Assembly (NCBI RefSeq): GCF_006539505.1
Contig: NZ_BJND01000012.1
Coordinates: 124,001-188,000, forward strand
Direction: 5' to 3'
Length of the DNA: 64,000 bases
DNA from: Streptomyces spinoverrucosus
Lineage (GTDB): Bacteria > Actinomycetota > Actinomycetes > Streptomycetales > Streptomycetaceae
Shown here piece after piece: positions 59,720 through 64,000 of this stretch; within the stretch, counting starts at the first letter, position 1; each line of letters begins with the position of its first letter. The notes below the pieces were generated by a model that was not told the origin of the DNA, searched no databases, and was given only the letters and a program-made list of their open reading frames with translations. Position numbers and translations under genes: made by a program.

Positions 59720-60844
59720 CAGCCAGCCGTTGCGCCGGAATCCGCGGTACAGGGCGAAGCAGGCCACGGATATGACGCCGATGACCATGCCGTAGCCGTA
59801 TTTCCAGTGCAGCTCGGGCATGTGGTCGAAGTTCATGCCGTACACCCCGCAGACCATCGTGGGTACGGCGATGATCGCGGCCCAGGCCGTGATCTTCCGC
59901 ATGTCCTCGTTCTGCGCGACCGTGACCTGGGCGAGGTGGGCTTGCAGGATCGAGTTGAGCAGCTCGTCGAAACCGGCGAGCTGTTCCCCCGCGCGCATCA
60001 GGTGGTCGGACACGTCGCGGAAGTAGGCCTGTATCTCCGGCTCCACCACCCGCATCGGCCGGTCGGCGAGCTCCAGCAGCGGCCGGTTCAGCGGGACCAC
60101 GGCCCGCTTCAGCTCCAGGAGTTCCCGCTTGAGCTGGTAGATGCGGCCCGGATCGGCGCGTGCGCCGTTCTCCGCGAAGACGTCCGTCTCGACCTGCTCG
60201 ATATCGGCCTGCACCGCGTCGATGACGCTGAGGTAGTCGTCGACGACGTGGTCCGCGACCGCGTGCAGCACCGCGGACGGGCCCTTGGCGAGCTGCTTGG
60301 GGTCGGCCTCCAGCTCCTCGCGCAACGGGCCCAGCGAGCCGTGCCGGCCGTGCCGCACCGTGATCACGAAGTCCTGGCCGACGAACACCATGAGCTCGCC
60401 GGTGTTCACCACCTCGCTGGTCGCCGTGAGTTCCTCGTGCTCGACGTAGCAGACCGTCTTGAACACCGCGAACAGCGTCTCGCCGTACCGCTCCACCTTC
60501 GGGCGCTGGTGGGCCTCGATCGCGTCCTCGACCGCCAGCGGATGCAGGTCGAACAGCTCGGCGATCCCGGCGAACTCCTGGTCCGTCGGCTCGTGCAAAC
60601 CCAGCCACACAAATCCCGAACCAGTCTTGCGCACCCGCTCGACAGTGTCGACGAGGTCACCGCCGAGGGGAAGCCGGCCTCCCTCCTCGTAGGCCACGCA
60701 GTTGACCACCGATGAGCCCAGCGGGGACCGTGCGGGGTGGCTCAGGTCGACCCGTCGGCCCCGCCGGGCCAGTCGCGCCACCTTGCGGAGGCCGCCGACC
60801 CTGCCGAGGCCCGTGACCTTCCGCAGATTCCCTGCCATGGACAT
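59717..60844 (-). CDS. corA: CorA-family magnesium/cobalt transporter
   Basis: 375 aa. Large N-terminal cytoplasmic domain (PLAVEDAIEAHQRPKVERYG is the typical CorA segment), a long helix, then two membrane helices with the selectivity motif YGMNFDHMPEL between them (GMN). ATG at 60844 is chosen for AAGGAGATCCAG directly upstream; an earlier start at 60973 adds non-family residues. Mg2+ uptake. Confidence 0.94.
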   Translation of the reverse strand: MSMAGNLRKVTGLGRVGGLRKVARLARRGRRVDLSHPARSPLGSSVVNCVAYEEGGRLPLGGDLVDTVERVRKTGSGFVWLGLHEPTDQEFAGIAELFDLHPLAVEDAIEAHQRPKVERYGETLFAVFKTVCYVEHEELTATSEVVNTGELMVFVGQDFVITVRHGRHGSLGPLREELEADPKQLAKGPSAVLHAVADHVVDDYLSVIDAVQADIEQVETDVFAENGARADPGRIYQLKRELLELKRAVVPLNRPLLELADRPMRVVEPEIQAYFRDVSDHLMRAGEQLAGFDELLNSILQAHLAQVTVAQNEDMRKITAWAAIIAVPTMVCGVYGMNFDHMPELHWKYGYGMVIGVISVACFALYRGFRRNGWL

Positions 60845-61096
60845 CTGGATCTCCTTGCGTGGATCCTCTCGCGCCGCAATCCTGCGCCTGTCGCGCCAGT
60901 GTGCCAGGACCGCGTGAGCAGCGGGTAAGCCTGTGGAAACCCCGCATTCCGCTTGGTTCCCGGCTGTGGACAACGGGAGTTGGTGCCTTCGTCGTGGATG
61001 CTTCTTGGGCGGAGGGCGGTTCCGGTCCCAGCCGGAGGCTCTGGCTCTGTATCGGCCGGAGGGCGGGCAGTGCCTGGCCGTCGGGAGTTCCGCGGC

Positions 61097-62053
61097 TCAG
61101 CGGATAGCGGTCCTGCGTCCACCGGAGGCCGGGCCCACCGGAGGCCTGCCGCCGACCTGTTCGACCGCTCGCGCCCCCGCCGCGCATCCCTCCGCCGCCG
61201 CGTCCTCCGGCTCCGCGCCCGCCAGCAAGGCGGCGAGGAACGCGCCGGTGAACGCGTCACCGGCGCCCGTCGTGTCCCGGGGCGTCGCCGGTACGGCGGG
61301 GACGCGGGCGCGTACGGTGCCGGAACGGGCCACCAGCGCACCGTCCGCGCCCTGCTTGGTCACGACGAGCGGGACATGGCGGCTCAGTTTCGCCGCTGCG
61401 TCGGCCGCGTCCGGCAACCCGGTGAGCAGGCAGGCCTCGTCCCGGCTGGGCAGCAGGACCTCCATGCCGTCGACGGACGCCAGAAAGCGGTCCACTCCCA
61501 GCTCCGCGAGGAACCCGGCCGACGCCGGATCCAGGCTCACCGGCACCCCACGCGCGCGTGCCGACGTCAAGGTCGTCGCCACCAGCGCCCGGCCCGGTTC
61601 GGAGAAGAGCAGATAGCCGGACAGATGCAGCCACCCCACGCCGTCGAGCAGCACGTCCGACCAGTCACCGGGATCGAGCCGCAACGAGGCGCCACTGTCG
61701 GTGAGGAACGTCCGCTCGGCCGCGGCGCCCGAGTCCACCAGGCAGATCACCGTCCCGGTCGGCGCCTGCGGGTCGACCACCAGGCGGGCACGCACCCCCG
61801 CCGCGGCCAGCGCCCGCTCGTGCCACGCCACCGCGTCCGAGCCCACCCGCCCGAGCAGCCGTACGTCCGCGCATCCCCAATGGGACGCCCAGCAGGCCAC
61901 ATTGGCGCCCGCGCCACCGGGCAACGTCCGGATCACGGCGGCCGTGTCCGTGCCCCCTGCCAGCGGTCCCCGGTGCCGGGCGACGACGTCCGTCACCACA
62001 TCCCCGACGACCAGCAGAGCACCGCTCGGCGAGCCGGGCCCCGCCCCGCTCAC
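61097..62053 (-). CDS. psuK: PfkB-family carbohydrate kinase, probable pseudouridine kinase
   Basis: 318 aa, ribokinase fold: ALLVVGDVVTDVVARHRG at the N-terminus, RTLPGGAGANVACWASHWG (PfkB signature 1) and DTTGAGDAFTGAFLAALLAG (signature 2, catalytic Asp). GTG start overlaps the psuG stop by 4 bp (GTGA). Coupling to psuG indicates phosphorylation of pseudouridine to its 5'-phosphate, the substrate of PsuG, in RNA-nucleoside salvage. Confidence 0.85.
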   Translation of the reverse strand: MSGAGPGSPSGALLVVGDVVTDVVARHRGPLAGGTDTAAVIRTLPGGAGANVACWASHWGCADVRLLGRVGSDAVAWHERALAAAGVRARLVVDPQAPTGTVICLVDSGAAAERTFLTDSGASLRLDPGDWSDVLLDGVGWLHLSGYLLFSEPGRALVATTLTSARARGVPVSLDPASAGFLAELGVDRFLASVDGMEVLLPSRDEACLLTGLPDAADAAAKLSRHVPLVVTKQGADGALVARSGTVRARVPAVPATPRDTTGAGDAFTGAFLAALLAGAEPEDAAAEGCAAGARAVEQVGGRPPVGPASGGRRTAIR

Positions 62054-62958
62054 GCCCTGGCCCAGGCCGCCGCGATCCGCGCCGCCAGCCGTACGTTGCC
62101 GCGCACCGCCGCCAGGTTGGCGTTCAGCGAGGCACCCTCGGTGTGCCGTACCAGATAGTCGAGCAGGAACGGCGTGACGGCCTGGCCGGTGATCGCCTCC
62201 GCCTCGCACGCGTGCAGCGCGTCGGCCAGCACGCGCGCGTGCAGCTCAGGATCCAGCTGCTCCGCCTCCGGCACCGGGTTGGCCACGACAAGTGCCGATC
62301 CGGGCCCGCCGAGCGCGTCCTGGGCCCGCATGACGTCGGCCACCTGCTCCGGGCTGTCCAGGGTCCAGTCCACGGGATGCCCGGAGTCCGAGAGGTAGAA
62401 GCCGGGGAAGCGGTCCGTGCCGTACCCGGCCACCGCCACGCCCAGCGTCTCCAGCCGCTGCAGCGTCGCCGGCACGTCCAGGATCGACTTCACCCCCGCA
62501 CACACCACCGTGATCCGCGTGCGCGCCAGCAGACCGAGGTCGGCCGACTCGTCCTGCGTCACCGTCCACTGCCGGTGCACCCCGCCGAGCCCGCCCGTCG
62601 CGAACACCCGTACGCCCGCCAGTGCCGCCAGCAGCGCGGTCGCGGACACCGTGGTCGCCCCGCTGGCCCCGGCGGCCACGGCGAGCGGCAGATCACGGTG
62701 GCCGAGCTTGCGGATGCCTTCCTCATTCGCGATCCGCTCCAGCTGCTCCTTGTCCAGACCGACCCGCGGCTGCCCGTCCAGCACGGCGATCGTGGCCGGT
62801 ACGGCGCCCTCCTGCCGTACCGCCTCCTCCAGCTCCAGCGCCACCCGCAGATTGCGTGGACGCGGCAGCCCGTGCGCGATGATCGTGGACTCCAGGGCCA
62901 CCACGGGCCGGCGTGCGTGGACCGCCTCCCGCACCTCTTCGGACACCACCAGCGTCAC
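62050..62958 (-). CDS. psuG: Pseudouridine-5'-phosphate glycosidase
   Basis: 302 aa. Splits the C-C bond of pseudouridine 5'-phosphate to uracil and ribose 5-phosphate. Family motifs: PVVALESTIIAHGLPRPRNL, RKLGHRDLPLAVAAGASGAT, VFATGGLGGVHR, and VANPVPEAEQLDPELHARVL. The GTG at 62958 has ACAGGAGG 7 nt upstream, better than the ATG at 62991. First gene of the psuG-psuK operon. Confidence 0.93.
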   Translation of the reverse strand: MTLVVSEEVREAVHARRPVVALESTIIAHGLPRPRNLRVALELEEAVRQEGAVPATIAVLDGQPRVGLDKEQLERIANEEGIRKLGHRDLPLAVAAGASGATTVSATALLAALAGVRVFATGGLGGVHRQWTVTQDESADLGLLARTRITVVCAGVKSILDVPATLQRLETLGVAVAGYGTDRFPGFYLSDSGHPVDWTLDSPEQVADVMRAQDALGGPGSALVVANPVPEAEQLDPELHARVLADALHACEAEAITGQAVTPFLLDYLVRHTEGASLNANLAAVRGNVRLAARIAAAWARA

Positions 62959-63056
62959 GCGCCTGCCTCCTGTCTGTCGGTCTTCCCTCATCTCTGGCGG
63001 GCGGTGTGCCCCGTCAAACCCTTGCGGCCGCTACGGGACGACACCAGCCTGGGGGC

Positions 63057-63485
63057 ATGACGGACAACACGACACGTCTTGACCACGTCGTCCTCTGGGT
63101 GCGTGACCCGGTCGCCGCCGCCGACTTCTACGAGAAGGCGGTCGGCCTGGAGCCGGTCAGGCTCACCGAGTTCGCCGCGGGACAGGTGCCCTTCCCCTCG
63201 GTACGCGTCAACGACGACACGATCATCGACCTGATGCCGCTCGCCGCGGCGGAGCGGATGACGATGCTCCCCGGTGCGCCGGACAGCTCCGGGCACCCCG
63301 TGAACCACGTCTGCCTCGCGCTGTCCGAGGACGACTTCAACGCCCTGCGCGACCGCCTGCAGGAACGCTCGGTCCCCCTGACGGACATCGGCCACGACTC
63401 CTTCGGCGCCCGCGGCAACGCCCGGCGCAACTTCTACTTCCGTGATCCGGACGGCAACTTCTTCGAGGCACGCCACTACGCCTGA
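63057..63485 (+). CDS. VOC-family (glyoxalase/dioxygenase-fold) protein
   Basis: 142 aa in two beta-alpha-beta-beta-beta modules: RLDHVVLWVRDPVAAADFYE at the front and NFYFRDPDGNFFEARHY at the end, with metal-ligand positions His10 (LDHVV), His in VNHVCLAL and Glu in FFEARH. Substrate unknown. ATG at 63057 after GGGGGC; upstream in-frame starts are non-family. Confidence 0.88.
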   Translation: MTDNTTRLDHVVLWVRDPVAAADFYEKAVGLEPVRLTEFAAGQVPFPSVRVNDDTIIDLMPLAAAERMTMLPGAPDSSGHPVNHVCLALSEDDFNALRDRLQERSVPLTDIGHDSFGARGNARRNFYFRDPDGNFFEARHYA

Positions 63486-63509
63486 GCCGTACGCCCGGGC
63501 CGCTCGGTC

Positions 63510-64000
63510 TCAGAACAGCGGCTCGGGCAGCACGCCCTCCAGCGCCAGCAGCTTCCGCTTGGTCTCCAGACCGCCGCCGAAGCCGCCGATGCCGCCGTCG
63601 CTCTCCACGACGCGGTGGCAGGGCACGACCACGGGGAGCGGGTTGGCGCCCATCGCCGTGCCCACCGCCTGGGCCGCGCCGGGCTGACCGACCCGGTCGG
63701 CCAGATCGCCGTACCCGACGACCGTGCCGTACGGCACGCCGGACGCCAGCTCGCGCAGCACCTGGCGGTTGAAGCCCGAGATCAGTGACCAGTCCAGGGG
63801 CAGCTCGAAGTCGCGGCGCCTGCCCGCGAAGTAGGCCTGGACCTGACGTATCGCCTCGGCCAGCAGCGGGGAGCCGGGTGCCTCGACCGGCTCGGCGCCC
63901 AGCCGGGACGCCAGCCGGGCCAGCGCCTTGTCGCGCACCGGGTCCGTGGCGTGAAAGACGACGTTGACCAGGCCCTCGCCGGTCGCGGCCAGCAGCAGCG
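63510..64000 (-). CDS. ogt: Methylated-DNA-[protein]-cysteine S-methyltransferase, 5' end cut by the window
   Basis: At least 163 aa are visible; the start lies beyond the window edge. Suicide repair of O6-alkylguanine. Active-site PVVVPCHRVV with VESDGGIGGFGGGLETKRKL and the DNA-binding helix-turn-helix FNRQVLRELASGVPYGTVVG are intact. The N-terminal ferredoxin-like part (ATGEGLVNVVFHATDPV) is complete as far as seen. Convergent with the VOC gene, 24 bp between stops. Confidence 0.93.
   Translation of the reverse strand, partial: LLLAATGEGLVNVVFHATDPVRDKALARLASRLGAEPVEAPGSPLLAEAIRQVQAYFAGRRRDFELPLDWSLISGFNRQVLRELASGVPYGTVVGYGDLADRVGQPGAAQAVGTAMGANPLPVVVPCHRVVESDGGIGGFGGGLETKRKLLALEGVLPEPLF

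Overview
The window looks like the chromosome core of a Streptomyces or very close actinomycete. GC content is very high, GTG and TTG starts are common, and secreted, regulatory and DUF families typical of that genus are abundant. The order polA ... rpsA ... coaE matches, from memory, the corresponding part of the Streptomyces coelicolor chromosome. No prophage, insertion sequence, CRISPR array, tRNA or rRNA was recognised.

Layout. 1-4.2 kb: branched-chain amino-acid ABC importer (livK-livH-livM-livG, minus strand). 4.4-8.4 kb: two small envelope proteins, a hotdog thioesterase and an FdhF-like molybdopterin oxidoreductase. 8.4-12.5 kb: polA between two blocks of degenerate GC-rich tandem repeats. 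12.5-20.4 kb: DUF4184, a secreted lytic transglycosylase, DUF3068, HrpB helicase and a methyltransferase. 20.4-24.7 kb: rpsA with a clear promoter and terminator, PAC2, coaE and a TPR protein. 24.7-30.4 kb: small genes whose 3' ends run into minisatellites, an S4 RNA-binding protein with a collagen-like tail, a family 5-type uracil-DNA glycosylase and a proline iminopeptidase. 30.4-33.4 kb: a GntR regulator, a perfect palindromic operator, an NCS1 permease and an Asp/Glu/hydantoin-type racemase, forming one regulated catabolic unit. 33.3-37.9 kb: GNAT, RidA, then a TIR-NTPase gene flanked by two paralogous helical-domain ORFs, then a nucleotidyltransferase. 38.1-42.2 kb: a secreted four-cysteine protein, a (split) helical exported protein, and an ABC ATPase with an FtsX-type permease. 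42.3-50 kb: FUSC protein, nuclease/phosphatase, amidohydrolase, DUF899, ABC exporter. 50.1-53.4 kb: a WhiJ/AbaA-like cassette (HATPase, XRE/DUF5753, DUF397, SAV_2177-type methyltransferase). 53.5-64 kb: MocR regulator, orphan gltD, DUF1772, DUF2293, uridine-kinase-like protein, CBS protein, CorA, pseudouridine catabolism (psuK-psuG), VOC protein and a truncated ogt.

The two best candidates for undescribed biology are the TIR-NTPase locus (34.4-37.0 kb), which resembles a nucleotide-sensing immune or cell-death module, and the secreted-cysteine-protein/ABC locus (38.1-42.2 kb), which is laid out like a bacteriocin or secreted-peptide operon. Both contain an apparent single-base frameshift, and so does the MocR gene at 53.5-54.9 kb, so base accuracy should be settled before building on them. 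A third theme is a set of locally generated, GC-rich tandem repeats that start at or inside gene 3' ends.
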